From Lepeophtheirus salmonis (Eukaryota; Arthropoda; Copepoda; Siphonostomatoida; Caligidae), in contig NC_052136.2 of NCBI RefSeq assembly GCF_016086655.4, positions 8,184,001 to 8,248,000 on the forward strand: DNA of 64,000 bases. The letters are read 5' to 3'. The position numbers were made by a program, and so were the translations under genes. Below are positions 23,901 to 33,583 of the stretch, piece by piece (the first letter of the stretch is position 1; each line of letters starts with the position of its first letter). A model generated the notes under the pieces. The model was not told the origin of the DNA and did no database searches. It saw only the letters and a list, made by a program, of their open reading frames with translations.

Positions 23901-25906
23901 TCATTTAATCATAACTATCTAGATTTGTTTAAAAGGTATATGTTTAACAATGTATTTTTGGAATGTGCTACATAATCACTTATATTCTACTATCCTTCCA
24001 TATCTGTGTATGTTTTTTGTCTCTCATCAAAATGACTACATCAAATTCTAGTTATTATTTATATAATTTTTCAATGTTTTCCATCAGGCAAAGATGATGT
24101 TAAAGCTCCTTCACTTCATATGAAACCTTCTGATCCGAAACCGTTCATCACTCCATCTCCAGCAGCTTATAATCCAGAAGGTGCTATGGAAGATACACGA
24201 TCAACGGCTCCCAAGTATTCTTTTGGTATAAAAGCATCTATTGATAAAGTACCAGAGGTTCCAGGCAAGTTCGAATCTCGTATTTACAAAGAACGATACT
24301 TAAACATACATTTTTACATATTCAGCCCCCAACGCTTACACAGTACCTGAACAGAGAGATAATCCTAGCTATAGTATATCTGGAAGATACAAAGAAATTA
24401 AAAGCTATGTTACTCCATCACCTGGAGCCTATGAAGTTCCCGATCCCAATCATTATAAATCCAAGGCACCTGCATATTCTTTGAGCACACGCTATGAGAC
24501 ACCTTTGGATTCAGCACATATTCCTGGGCCTGGTGCTTATACTCCAGAAAAGGTAAGATCCTTTTTCATTTGAAAAACTTAGTTATTGGATTACATTATC
24601 TTTAATGATTTATCTAACTAATTGATGGTTTTTACTGTATTTTTTTTTATTTTGTTAATTTCATGCTGCCTTATTTGTGTACTTTCATAAATTTAACTAA
24701 TCACAATTCCATAGTTTAATAACAAAAGCCAGGATCCTCCTCAATTCAGCTTCGGTGTAAAGCATTCAAACTATATTTATGGGACTCTCCCACTTCCTGG
24801 AGAGGATAATCGTCCCCTTCCTTACTAACAAACAAAGTAGAATTAGGATATCTTCCCTCACATTACTAATGATTGTTTTCTCTTTCATATCTCAGGTTGA
24901 GGCTCTTCTAAACCAAACACCCAAGATATCATTTGGTATTCGTCATTCTCCCTATGTAGCCATGCTCAAAGGGGATAATTATGTTACTACAAAAACTGAG
25001 AGTGTTGAAGAACCTTTCCCCGTTGTGAGTGGTACAACTAGTAGTAACATCACAACAAACAATTATGTTTTGAACAGTGACTCCAACGGAGGAGGAGAGA
25101 ATGACTCCAATATTACAAATACAAATTATATCATTCAATATCCCTTGGGCGAAACTAATAATGGATCCACAGTCACAACAACGAGCTATATCGTGAGAGA
25201 GCCCACTAAATACACAACTGAAACATTATCCAGTGGAAATATCATTGTTCAAAGTAACTCTCAGAACAGCTCCACAGTCAAGCGCATATCCAGTGAGATT
25301 CTTCTTAATATCAACAATCCTGCAAATTCAATTGGGGCTATTACTGAGGGCATGGATGGAAATGCTCTTGAAACTATGCAACAATCTGGTTCTTCTGTTA
25401 TAAATGGAAAGGCTATACAATGCATCGACCATATTACAGAAAGGAATGTGAGCAATAAGAATGATCATGTTTCGTCTAGCGGGGGAAACGTCAGTGAGAG
25501 GACTGTAAAAACCAGTACAATCAGTAATACTAATAATAGTACAAGCAACTCTCTCTCCAAGAAAACCCTTGTCACATCCCATTCATCAACATCATCACGT
25601 ATACCTCAAGCATCCCCCAGTAGTAGTACCACTAACAATAAGTCAGGTATAGGCGGTGTCATGATCCTTAAGAAAAGCCCCGAGGTTTCAACAACAACAA
25701 AAAGATATATGAATTCCAAAGGGGGGACAAGCGTGGTATCCACATCAACTTCAGGCTCTTCCAATAAGAAAGTAGCAACAACGACAACTGCATTGACTCG
25801 AGTTCATAGTGATGGTCATCGTGTACGATCTGATACCTTTACCTATACGAAGAAACCTGTTATTAAAACCACAAAAACAACCGTTACTAAAAGGGTTAAA
25901 GCTTAG
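2864..25906 (+). CDS. Giant ODF3/SHIPPO-type sperm-tail PG-rich repeat protein (multi-exon)
   Basis: Spliced gene of the outer dense fibre 3 / STPGR family. Its members are sperm-tail and ciliary proteins; several are microtubule inner proteins. Predicted coding exons are 2864-2972, 13670-13727, 14543-14613, 16889-23766, 24088-24264, 24326-24552, then either 24715-24828 (short end) or 24896-25906 (long end). All junction phases agree (1,2,1,1,1,0). The N-terminus (WTPTKRRGPIAAEFQGPGPA, then SRAPSYTFGSR) and the C-terminus (SFGIRHSPYVAML) match the conserved ends of small ODF3 proteins of about 250 residues. Here exon 4 inserts about 70 tandem 31-residue repeats, giving about 2,840 residues (long form) or 2,540 (short form). 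Exon 4 as given carries frame breaks near 21918, 22100-22243 and 22985-23035. Since all flanking exons are intact and in phase, I suspect assembly error in the repeat rather than a pseudogene. Family assignment is firm; function in this organism is inferred. Confidence 0.88.
5925..5996. repeat. 36-bp tandem duplication
   Basis: Two adjacent 36-bp units (5925-5960 and 5961-5996) differ only at the last base. They sit in AT-rich intron sequence. Confidence 0.8.
6430..6610. repeat. Dispersed repeat family, copy A
   Basis: Begins with AAAATCAGTTGGTAATTAG and ends near AATCAACGGCTGACAACAAA. The same head and tail motifs recur at 8272-8485, 50866-50935, 52118-52200 and 52221-52455, so this is a short interspersed, probably non-autonomous, mobile repeat. 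No terminal inverted repeat is clear. Confidence 0.55.
7018..7101. repeat. Imperfect 28-bp x3 tandem repeat
   Basis: Three 28-bp units starting CAAATATCCACA lie at 7018, 7046 and 7074. Related wording (ccacagctattc, ccatagctattc) continues more loosely to about 7310. A similar downstream tail (ctacagyccctc...ccacccc) recurs at about 53940-53970. Confidence 0.65.
8272..8485. repeat. Dispersed repeat family, copy B
   Basis: Starts AAAGGCCCAAAATCAGTTG and ends GTTAACTCCGTG. It shares head, an internal ATC-ACAG/GAG-CTG block and tail with copies near 6.4, 50.9 and 52.1-52.4 kb. Confidence 0.55.
8938..9400 (-). pseudogene. piggyBac-type transposase relic (C-terminal part)
   Basis: Reverse-strand frames spell a piggyBac DDE C-terminal segment (IPRNVGYKLYFDRYFTSL, then VRLNRLANCQLKTEKDM, 9380 to 9190). 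Farther on is the cysteine-rich finger (RCKMLGCHLMTHVHCSKCGV, then ALCFNKYNNCFPTFH, about 9050 to 8938). The family carries such a CxxC/C..H finger after the catalytic core. Frames shift between the pieces and the N-terminal half is missing, so this is a dead fragment. It lies antisense in intron 1 of the ODF3-like gene. Confidence 0.8.
10490..11002 (-). mobile_element. Tc1/mariner-like relic with terminal inverted repeats
   Basis: The ends are inverted copies: ATTCATAATGAAATCC at 10491 and its reverse complement near 10984-10999. Homology continues inward (gactcggcc.cac.g.g.cagaagcttt). Between them the reverse strand carries mariner transposase vestiges: AKQTRPDPVM, and a C-terminal stretch resembling W.AKSP-DLN...LWG...EAC..H..IDALKKTI, here LWGRVYYEACVKNHSSIDAL. 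Stops and frame changes show it is dead. The right end is itself a near-palindrome (10963-10999). Confidence 0.75.
11652..11940. mobile_element. Short inverted-repeat element (MITE-like)
   Basis: AGGGTTAATAGAAATA at 11652 and following bases to about 11681 match the reverse complement of 11910-11940 with few differences. The enclosed 230 bp has no coding potential and contains two diverged direct copies of a TTGACRTCATAG...TCAAAAT block (11727 and 11829). The target duplication is unclear. Confidence 0.55.
13670..13727 (+). other. Coding exon 2 of the ODF3-like gene
   Basis: 58 bp between acceptor tatag (13669) and donor gtaagt (13728). It encodes NPNIKQSSKSRAPSYTFGSR, equivalent to the ODF3 segment ending RAPAYSF/TFGSR. 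Phase in 1, phase out 2. Confidence 0.85.
13728..14542 (+). other. Intron 2
   Basis: gtaagt at 13728, cag at 14542. No element recognised inside. Confidence 0.75.
14543..14613 (+). other. Coding exon 3 of the ODF3-like gene
   Basis: 71 bp between aatacag and gtaaat. It encodes YRRKTTSTTPAPNSYNTSRL, one PG-rich-type unit in which the usual PGP is PAPNSY. Both junction phases fit exons 2 and 4. Confidence 0.82.
14614..16888 (+). other. Intron 3
   Basis: Bounded by gtaaat (14614) and atgtttag (16888). It contains the SINE-like repeat at 16034-16258; otherwise AT-rich with no feature seen. Confidence 0.75.
16034..16258 (+). mobile_element. tRNA-derived SINE-like repeat, copy 1
   Basis: The head resembles RNA polymerase III promoter boxes: TAGCTCAATGG (A-box-like, 16041) and GGTTTGATACTC (B-box-like, 16097). 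A body and a tail follow (CCAATTAAAGGAACATAAAA). A second copy at 37939-38154 shares head, body and tail, which supports a dispersed family rather than a lone tRNA gene. Confidence 0.6.
20341..20430 (+). other. Scrambled but in-frame repeat unit
   Basis: A unit reading DPKIHFGLNANNVAPEIKRQ, then IHFGHKTEIKHESV, replaces the normal unit and keeps the frame. A second in-frame scrambled unit (PAPSLRSKEMLPQNIPLQNI) lies at 21295-21350. They look like junctions between misaligned units, either recombination scars or consensus errors. Confidence 0.65.
21918..22243 (+). other. Frame-broken segment inside the repeat exon
   Basis: At 21916-21918 AAACCTGAAATC has lost a T, a -1 shift. From about 22105 to 22243 several pieces of units are missing and an in-frame stop follows. 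Clean repeats resume at 22241 in a third frame. A further damaged unit at about 22985-23035 shifts the frame again, into the one that joins exon 5 correctly. Confidence 0.8.
24088..24264 (+). other. Coding exon 5 of the ODF3-like gene
   Basis: Acceptor ccatcag at 24087. It encodes KDDVKAPSLHMKPSDPKPF, then TPSPAAYNPEG and APKYSFGIKASIDKVPEVP, PG-rich-like units. It ends at 24264 before a GC-type donor. Confidence 0.82.
24265..24325 (+). other. 61-bp GC-AG intron
   Basis: The exon would read into a stop after YKERYLNIHFYIF unless 24265-24325 is removed. The donor is AG|GCAAGT (strong consensus apart from C at +2) and the acceptor is tattcag. Splicing restores VPAPNAYTVPEQ, the family-typical Pro-Ala-Tyr unit. 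Confidence 0.78.
24326..24552 (+). other. Coding exon 6 of the ODF3-like gene
   Basis: Encodes three PG-rich units (PAPNAYTVP, SPGAYEVPDP, GPGAYTPEK) with APAYSLSTRY between. This matches the C-terminal third of vertebrate ODF3. The donor gtaaga follows at 24553, phase 0. Confidence 0.85.
24715..24828 (+). other. Terminal exon 7a (short C-terminus)
   Basis: Acceptor ttccatag at 24714. It encodes FNNKSQDPPQFSFGVKHSNY and a short tail ending at TAA 24826-24828. FSFGVKHSNY is the ODF3 C-terminal box (TFGIKHSDY in vertebrates). It joins exon 6 in phase 0. No poly(A) signal is visible before exon 7b, so a transcript using it would probably continue through the downstream region. Confidence 0.7.
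24896..25906 (+). other. Terminal exon 7b (long Ser/Thr-rich C-terminus)
   Basis: A pyrimidine-rich tract and tctcag end at 24895. In phase 0 with exon 6 it gives GPGAYTPEK then VEALLNQTPKISFGIRHSPY, a closer match to vertebrate ODF3 than 7a. About 310 further residues follow, rich in Ser, Thr and Asn and ending basic (TKTTVTKRVKA). The tail looks disordered and has no recognised domain. An upstream in-frame ATG at 24779 lies within exon 7a and is unlikely to be a start. Confidence 0.82.
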
Positions 25907-25925
25907 ACCCTACTCTATTCAGCAA

Positions 25926-25931
25926 AATAAA
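25926..25931 (+). promoter_or_regulatory. Poly(A) signal of the ODF3-like gene
   Basis: AATAAA 20 bp after the stop codon of exon 7b. A further AATAAA lies at about 25956, so polyadenylation within 50-100 bp of the stop is likely. Confidence 0.6.
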
Positions 25932-26929
25932 TATCGTTAGTAATCATGAGGACAAAATAAAATATGTTTTTTTGTAAAATTAACAAGGCTATTTAATTTT
26001 TTCTCACTTACACAGCAAATTAGTCAGCTTATAAATATTATTTATTAATTTATGTAATTAACAGCAGTACGTACATATTATATATTCACATTTATATCCT
26101 CATTGCATTTATACATACTTACTTATTGTCATTATTCTTAGAATTAGTTTAATCCCAAAATAATTTATATATTAGATATATTATTTAATACATGTACTCT
26201 TGTAATTGATCAGCAATAAATCATAATTGTTTAACAGCTACATTTCTTTGATTTTTACAATCCCAGTCAATTCTGAGTCTAGACAGGAGTATTAGTTCTA
26301 CAGCTCTGAGTGGATAAAATACAGGGGATCTACATTTATTGCGGTTTTGGGATACAAGAAAAACCCACTTTCTATCTCAACTTTTTTAATTTTAAAATGG
26401 CTAAATTATTTGTCAAAGTCCAGTTTATACTATTTTTCCTTTGTTTTTTATTATTGTTGGAGAATAAAAACATTTTATTGATCATAAACTATTTAAAATA
26501 GTAGGGCAGACAAAATTTTGTAAAATTTAATCTTACTCGGAAATTTACTTAATTTTTAATTCAGTCTTTTCAATACCGTAAAATTTAAATAATCGGAACT
26601 TAAAGATTATTTATCTTGCAACCTTTTTAATTGCAAGTTTGTACAAGGAGTAATAACCAAAAAATTTAAGTATATGCATCAAATCCAATACTCATAGGTA
26701 AATCTGGGCTGTTTGGTCAAATAAATTACTGTTTTGAGATTAGAAAAGGAAAACAATTGGTACAATTTCCCTTTTTCCTTATTTATTTATTCTTTCTCGA
26801 ATTATTTTTGTGCTAACATCTACTCAAATAATATACTGTTCGCCAAGTGCCTTTGAATTTGTTCAATAAAATTAGTGAAATGCCGAAAAAAAATTATCCC
26901 TACGTTTGAATTGAAATTATTGCAGGCTA
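25932..26929. other. Intergenic, nothing recognised
   Basis: AT-rich sequence with no coding or repeat feature I can support. Confidence 0.5.
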
Positions 26930-27950
26930 TGAAATTTGGAGCCAGACGACAACAAAATATTTGTCAAATATGCCACTTTTTAACAGCCCCCTTCAGAGTC
27001 TAACGACACTTAATGTCCTCTTCCACATCGAGAAGACGACTGCATACGAACAACTTTTGACTCATGATGATTCTGACCACTTTAACAACGACCTCTTAAA
27101 GATGCTAGTTTCCTGTAATATAACTTTTTTCTGAGGTTGTCAGCAAGGATATAATCTCCAAAATTAAAGTGAAAATTGGAGATAAGGATATTTTCATAGC
27201 TGTTGATGAGAGTAAAGACAACCGGGAACGATCTATGACAGCTTTATTGACGGTTCTTCCTATGGTCGTTTCTTGAGTCGTCCATTTAATCAACATAAAT
27301 ACATAAAAGTTGCTAATGTTGTTAATTTTGTCGTTCAGAGTATTCAACTAACTCTTGGTTTGGAATTTGATGAAAATAAGTTAAAAGTTTTCATCAAGGA
27401 TGTAGAGTCCTACTGTAAAAAAGTGGGCGAAAACCCTGAAAAGAAGCTATCCCCAATTGCAACATATTATTTGTGTAGCTCATGGACTCCATAACGTGGC
27501 TGAACTTACACGTAAAGAATTCCTAAAGACAAACGAGCTCATTTCAGAAATAAATAAAATATGTTTTTGAATGCCGGGCTAAGAAAACAGAACTTTACTG
27601 CTTCTTACCAAATTCCCTTACCTCCAGCACCTATCGTCATACGCTAGGGAACTTGGTTGGAAGCAGTATATGACTATTTCAATAACATCGAAGTAATCAG
27701 GGAATATTTAAGCAACTTTAATGAGAAAAACTAACAGTCGTTAAAGCTAAGGAGATTATAAATGATGAGTTTATTTATGAAGAATTGTCAATAATTAACT
27801 ATAATCTCAACCCAATTACCGAGGTCATTACTGCGTTAGAAGGAAGACTCTCTTTATTTGTTAGCTTGACTATTGTCGAACATTCACGCGTCGATATCAA
27901 GTTAGAACCATTTGAAATAAAATTAAATACCTTTTTACAAGTAAATCCAA
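26930..27950 (+). pseudogene. hAT-type transposase relic
   Basis: Successive frames read like a hAT transposase core: KIGDKDIFIAVDESKDN (the VDET/VDES region with the first catalytic Asp, about 27173-27225), GLRKQNFTASYQIPLPPAP, GTWLEAVYDYFNNIEVIREY, and INDEFIYEELSIINYNLNPI. In related elements this order is DET, Cys-His insertion, then P.PPEPV.TRWGTW. Several frame changes and stops make it non-functional. No terminal repeats were found. Confidence 0.7.
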
Positions 27951-29377
27951 CGTAAATCCAACGCCATTCATACAAAAATAAGATTTTTTTATCAGTAAAA
28001 AATGTCATGAACAAGCTAATTATAAAATGGAATACTGTTTATTTCTAATTTACAAAATTTGTTTCATTAATAATTTATTGAATCCATTTGTAATATTTAG
28101 TGTCGTTTGTTATTATTAATTTGTTTCACTTTCTGTGTATAGCTTCTATTAAAATTTTTAATTAATATTTTTCTTTATAATTAAGCGTTTTTTATTTGTA
28201 TTTTTTATTTTACCCATACTTCTTTAACTTAATAATGATGCTTTAATTTATAAATTTACTAATAATTAATTGAAAAAAACATTTATTGCTACACTTCATA
28301 TAAAACATACAATCAATACGGGTGCATATAAAAATAACTTTAACTTTTCGTGATCTCACAATAGTTTGCCGGATTAGGTATCCTACTGCAGTCCGTCCTG
28401 AAGGTGTTCTAGGGATGGTGCGTTGTTTAGCAAGTCCCCAATATCAGAACTCATTAAAAAACTGGAGAGGCTAGAGACGGAATGTCTAAATTTACTAGTA
28501 ATCTAATGCTACGGGTTAAGTGATAATGATAAGTTTTTGCCTACTCATTATATGACATATTAGCGTCTTATTAACATTTGTTAATAAATCTATAATATAG
28601 AAATTTGGAAGTTTTTTCATGATTTTCACGAAGTAAATCAGGTATTCCTCAGTTTGAAAATTTCAACTACTTTTTATATTAACTCTTCTAGTGTAATATG
28701 ATATATAGAAGATTCTCATTTTTATACCAGCATCACGTGATATTCTATCCTCCAAAACCGTAACTTTTAATCAATAGTACCATATGTCTCGCTCCCACTT
28801 TTTACATGTGATTATCAGCTGGCTGCTTTATTAAGATTTTTGAGGGTATAACAAAAGTATTTATTAGCAAAATGTTTAATGAAGATAAACTACGTATAAT
28901 TGACTTAGACGTTTTTTATCCGTTACAGTGGATTTGAAAACGTCACACTCCATGAAATGGTAATTAATTATGAACCATATTCTTAGAATAATTACTAATG
29001 AAACAACAAAGTATAGTATTTCGAAATATATTTGAAGTTCTAAGTTTAAAAAGAAGGCTCTCATTAAATATAATCTACATACTAAAAAGTAATCCATCAT
29101 GCATTTATGTTAAATATACAAATTAAACAATTGTAATCATATAACTAATAATAACAATAAATTATAAATACAGAATATTGAAATAATAGGTTGATCCAAA
29201 TAATATTTTCTTGTTCTAACATGAATTCAGTTAAATAGGTCATAACTTTAATTTTCTAAACACAAGCCATACGAGGAGTTTAATCAAAAAGATAATCACC
29301 TCTTTTTCTTCATGTTGAAGTTGCTGTTGTAAGACAGCTGCTCACTTTTGATGCGTATAACTGTCCTTCTTTTACAG
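27951..29377. other. Intergenic, nothing recognised
   Basis: AT-rich sequence. A slightly GC-richer patch at about 28318-28450 matches nothing I know. No gene supported. Confidence 0.5.
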
Positions 29378-29391
29378 GTATCTCAAATCAG

Positions 29392-29985
29392 ATGTATTAC
29401 CATCCCTATGCCCAAACTGTCCCAACTCCTTCTCAACTCATAAAGCTTCATCAAGACCAACTCAAGCTGTCACGTAGGGCTCAAAAGTTCAATAAAATGA
29501 GTTCTGTGGATGAACTTGTTGACAAATTGGCCAAGGAGACACTCCCATCATACTTCATCCTCATCGCAAAACCAAGTGTTGCCCTTTTGAAGTTATCCCA
29601 TGATGAGAAATTGGGCCCCCAAGTAGTAGCCAGCATCCAGTTTGAGACAGATATGTCATTCAAAATGTACCACTCTGGTATATTGATTTACAAAAAGGCA
29701 GTGTCACACATCACCTCAGAAGGCAAGGTCAACACTGTAATTCGAGGAGCCATCAATTTGGCTTCCTTTCTGGGAGCAGAAGAAGAATTGAATCAAATAG
29801 AGGCCTGGGAATATATTCTCAACTCTTTAGAGATTGAACCTACACAAGCTTCTAAGCTCTCTTTCATTTGTGAGCAAATGGCTCTCCTCTTCACCAAACC
29901 AACAGCTAGAAAATATTCACATTGTCTTCTTTCAAACTCACTCATGTGGGAGAATGTGAGCTCAGGACTATGTGGAATATCCTAA
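29392..29985 (+). pseudogene. P-element/THAP9-like transposase fragment (tentative)
   Basis: A 197-codon frame follows a splice-acceptor-like tttacag (29377). Its composition is clearly protein-like: VDELVDKLAKETLPSYFILI, LGPQVVASIQFETDMSF, then KLSFICEQMALLFTKPTARK and YSHCLLSNSLMWENVSSGL. The last part resembles the region in P-element/THAP transposases where an EQL..L.....RRYS..LL segment precedes a SP.AYR box. The frame stops just where that box should continue. After 29985 another frame (KRQTPGFGYEKRDELREP) stays open for a while. This is probably a broken transposon gene; a host exon remains possible. Confidence 0.4.
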
Positions 29986-30129
29986 ACGTCAGACACCTGG
30001 ATTTGGCTACGAAAAGAGAGATGAGCTTCGTGAACCAATCTCTGAGAAGAACAAACTTGGCCTCTCTTTCTTGAGAGATTTGGTAATGGTATACCTCCAA
30101 GATTAGGATACAAAAAATCTTTTTTTACT

Positions 30130-30695
30130 TTTTTTTCCGAGTATGATCATCGTGAAGCAATCATTGTCGACCTCCGTGCAGGACGTGTGCCGAAATGTTC
30201 TCAAGTTGTCCTCTACCACCGTGTACAAAGTCGTAAATGAGTTAAAGGAGTCTGGAGGGATTGGAGCACCAGCAAGGAAGAAGGTATTATCTATGTACAA
30301 AATTGGCTTTCTGACAATTTGGCGATGTTCTGGTCTAGGAAAAGATAGCCCCCTAGCTCCCCGGACTACACACCTTTGGACTATTTTGTGTAGGGTGTCT
30401 TGGAGAGGGAGTCCAACAAGCGTACTCACAACAATTTGGCTTCTCTGAGAGCCTAAATTATTGAAGCTGTGAACAATATGAATAAAGATCACCTGATCAA
30501 GGCGTGCAGCAGGTTTCACGCCAGTTTGGAGGCCGTGGTTGATGCTGATGGTGGTTCAATCGAATTATTAGGTTTATGGAGGTTCCCTACGTTTGAATGT
30601 AAATGGATTTGTAAATATCTCTACTAATTTAAGAAATAAAAAGGTTTATGTCCTGGTCTGGAAAATTCTTAATTGTATAACCGCACTCTGTATAC
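30130..30695 (+). pseudogene. Tc1/mariner transposase relic
   Basis: An N-terminal helix-turn-helix-like piece (YDHREAIIVDLRAGRVPKCS) and a C-terminal DD34-type piece lie in different frames. The latter reads TPLDYFV, stop where Trp is expected, then GVLERESNKRTHNNLASL and HLIKACSRFHASLEAVVD. The middle of the gene, including the first two catalytic Asp regions, is deleted. GTATAACCGCACTCTGTA at the right could be a terminal repeat, but the left partner is missing. Confidence 0.75.
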
Positions 30696-33260
30696 GGTGC
30701 AGTGATAAATGTCAAATAGAAGTTATTTGATTTTTTTCCTTGGTTAATCTTTGACGTATAGCTTGGCTTATGTCTTGTCTTTTATCAAGGTCCATCAATA
30801 ATTTGTCGTCATATATGAACCCACCCGTCTTCATACCGTTCTTCCATTGTTTTATCGTCATGATGAAAACCCCGCCTTGATATTGGTGTCGCAGCGCAGC
30901 TGACAATGGCTTTGAGGGCTTGGATTATGAACGCTACAGGCCTTTCACTCGACTGCACCCGAAATGTGCAAATGTGCAGTCGAGGTGGTTGACAGGAGAG
31001 CTGTAGGGGGGTAAAGAGCCTAACAACGGAGGAGATAGATTTCGTCCCTACTGTGATTAATGTGGTGCTGTAAGCTGCAATAGTGGAAACGACATTCTGG
31101 AATATTTGAAAGCTATGGGTTAAATATATAGGTAGGGATGATAAAGACGCCTACTAGAATTCAAGTATGGGATCATTACATTTTGTAATAAGGAGTTTGA
31201 AGAAGAACCTATCGGATAAAAAATCCTATCAATTTACATCGTTTACTAATAAAAAGAAGCAAACTAAAAAAGATATATGTATTTCCATCGATATTTGTAC
31301 CCGAAACACACTCCTTAATCTTGCTAAAGGTGAAATACGAATTGGGTATCTTCAGAAGCAAGACATGGGAAATAATTGAAATTATCGAATGAACAAATAA
31401 ACTCGTTTCACTCCTTCGATCAACTCAATAACTTGTCAGTTATCCAATTAAGATTGTTTTTAGAGGAAGATCTGACTTTTTATCCTTATCTAAATCATAA
31501 GAAGCATCCAGTTTCAAAGCTTGTGTATATTGTGAGTTCAAATAAAGTTAAGATTGTTGAGGTAATTCATAACGTTATAGCTTATTTAAAAGTTAGAAAG
31601 ACTATTATGTGGAACCAAAAAAGATAATTACGAAAATTGAATAATTGATTTCTTCTAATGTCTCGTATACCAATAAGTAAAAATTTTCAAATTTTGCTCA
31701 TCACCATCAATAATGGTGGAGGAAAACTAAAATGTACAATGGATCTTGTTTTCAAGTGATATGAGCGTATTAAAATTATACGATGATTTTTAAATTGATT
31801 GAATTAATAGCTTAGAAAAAGTCTAATTTCATAGTTAAAAAGTCCCTCTGTTAATATTCAAGAAAATAGAAAACGCAAGAGACATAGTGATCTTGGAGCA
31901 AATAGAATAGAGAATAATCTGTCAAATGTATCTTGAATTCATTGTATGTGTTTAAATCCAAAAATTCTTGTATTTAATATAATAATTGTATCCATAATAT
32001 TTTAGCAAATAAATGAGATTTCATTTTTGTATTCAGGGTGAAATATTATTTTAAATGAACTAAATTATTGAATTAATTATTTTAACTGATGAATTTGTCC
32101 ATCAAAAATAAAACTTATATCAACTTCAGTTTGTGTTTGTACAAGATTATTATGTAGTAAGTTTCCTTTAAATAACTAATTAATATGAAATATTATTCTT
32201 CGATTCATCTTTCAATACTAATCAAATGTGATTATTTCATAAAGTCAGTATATTATTACAATTAGTTAAATGGATTTAGAGTCGCATAATTCAAATGTTT
32301 GGATTCAGAGTAAAGATCACAAAATATTATTATACCATACTAAGTATAAATTAAGAATAATTGATTATTAGATGTTTGTATGTCTATGTTGATTTATTAT
32401 ATTAAGGACTGAAAATTTAAATTTAATTTTTAGAGTATGATTTGAATAGTTTCTTGAGGTTAGATTTATAATATTTAGGGATCTTGGCTCTAAAGCTGTA
32501 GATATTTTAAAATTTGCGACTCCCAATCATAGATAAAATTGCATATTCTCTGCGTTCCAAACCGACTCCGTGAGTAAATAACTCCTCAGTCCTAATAATA
32601 ACTTAATGGGAATTAGATGTAAAAAAAAATGAAATATTTGCTTAAAATATCACGTGATGTTGAGAAAAAATTACAAATCTTATAATAGTACAAAAATTCA
32701 TATGAGTATTTTGAAACTTTCCATTATAATTATGACGTTGAATATATTTTAATTGAAATTTTTTATTTTTTAATATTTAAATTTTGATGATTTATAGAAC
32801 TCATAATTACTTTTCGATTCGAACTTGAAAGTTTCATTGTTCAACAAACGGTCCAAATAACCATAACATTCAATTATTAATTTAGCCCCCTATCATTTAC
32901 CAACTGTACTTCTCAATAATAAAAAAAGGGGGTAAAGGGTCCAGGGGGTAGTTGATCGGGAGTTAAGGGACAGGGGTAGTTTTTCCAGGGTAGGAGCTCT
33001 GTTCCCGTACAAAATACGGATTTACTGAGAGGAAAAACTTGGAGGGCGAGCGCGGAAGTCTAAAAGTGTTTTGGGGATTCACATAGAAATGTTGGATTTT
33101 CATTACTTAAATAGAAGAAATCAATTTGACGTTATTTATATTTAATTCTTAATCTTTCACCGAGTTTTTTTCTTTCTTTTTTTTTTATAAGAAGATAAAG
33201 AATTCACTTTATGTTTTTTTTCTAATTTTGGAATAACTAGAATCATTATATTATTTTAGA
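30696..33260. other. Intergenic, nothing firm
   Basis: Two adjacent small open frames (31167-31379 and 31376-31627) overlap by 4 bp but resemble no family I know. A short perfect hairpin (stem 11 bp, CTCGACTGCAC) lies at 30948-30984. The remainder is AT-rich without recognisable features. Confidence 0.4.
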
Positions 33261-33583
33261 GGCAGATATCTTCAATAGTTGCATGTACTATGCAAACGAT
33301 TTCTTGGTAACTAAAAGCTAAAAGTCTTTGTATAGATTAACTTGAATGAGGTGTCAAATAAGGAAACAATTTATGTTTAAGTAGTAGCCTTTTGTATTTT
33401 GTAATTACAAAGTTTTTCATTCCTTTACAGCGTAGCACATTCACGCTCAATTCTTACTATTAGTATAGACATCACAGATTGATAAGATAAGAAAAATTTA
33501 CTTTTAGTTTATTGTTTTTTGCATTAGCTAGGCAGATATCTTAAATTGATTTATGTACCATGCTAACTATTTCTTGGTAACTA
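33261..33583. repeat. Pair of about 53-bp direct repeats
   Basis: Both 33261-33313 and 33531-33583 read GGCAGATATCTT, then ATGTAC-ATGC and TTCTTGGTAACTA, about 270 bp apart. They could be remnants of a duplicated unit or repeat ends. Confidence 0.6.

Noticed and set aside
24779..24895. Start codon at 24779 for the Ser/Thr-rich protein as a separate gene
   Set aside because: The ATG lies within exon 7a. The real entry is the acceptor at 24895, where the ODF3 C-terminal box begins in phase with exon 6.
30948..30984. Perfect 11-bp hairpin as a small RNA or terminator
   Set aside because: A single short stem in intergenic DNA with no flanking gene; no further support.
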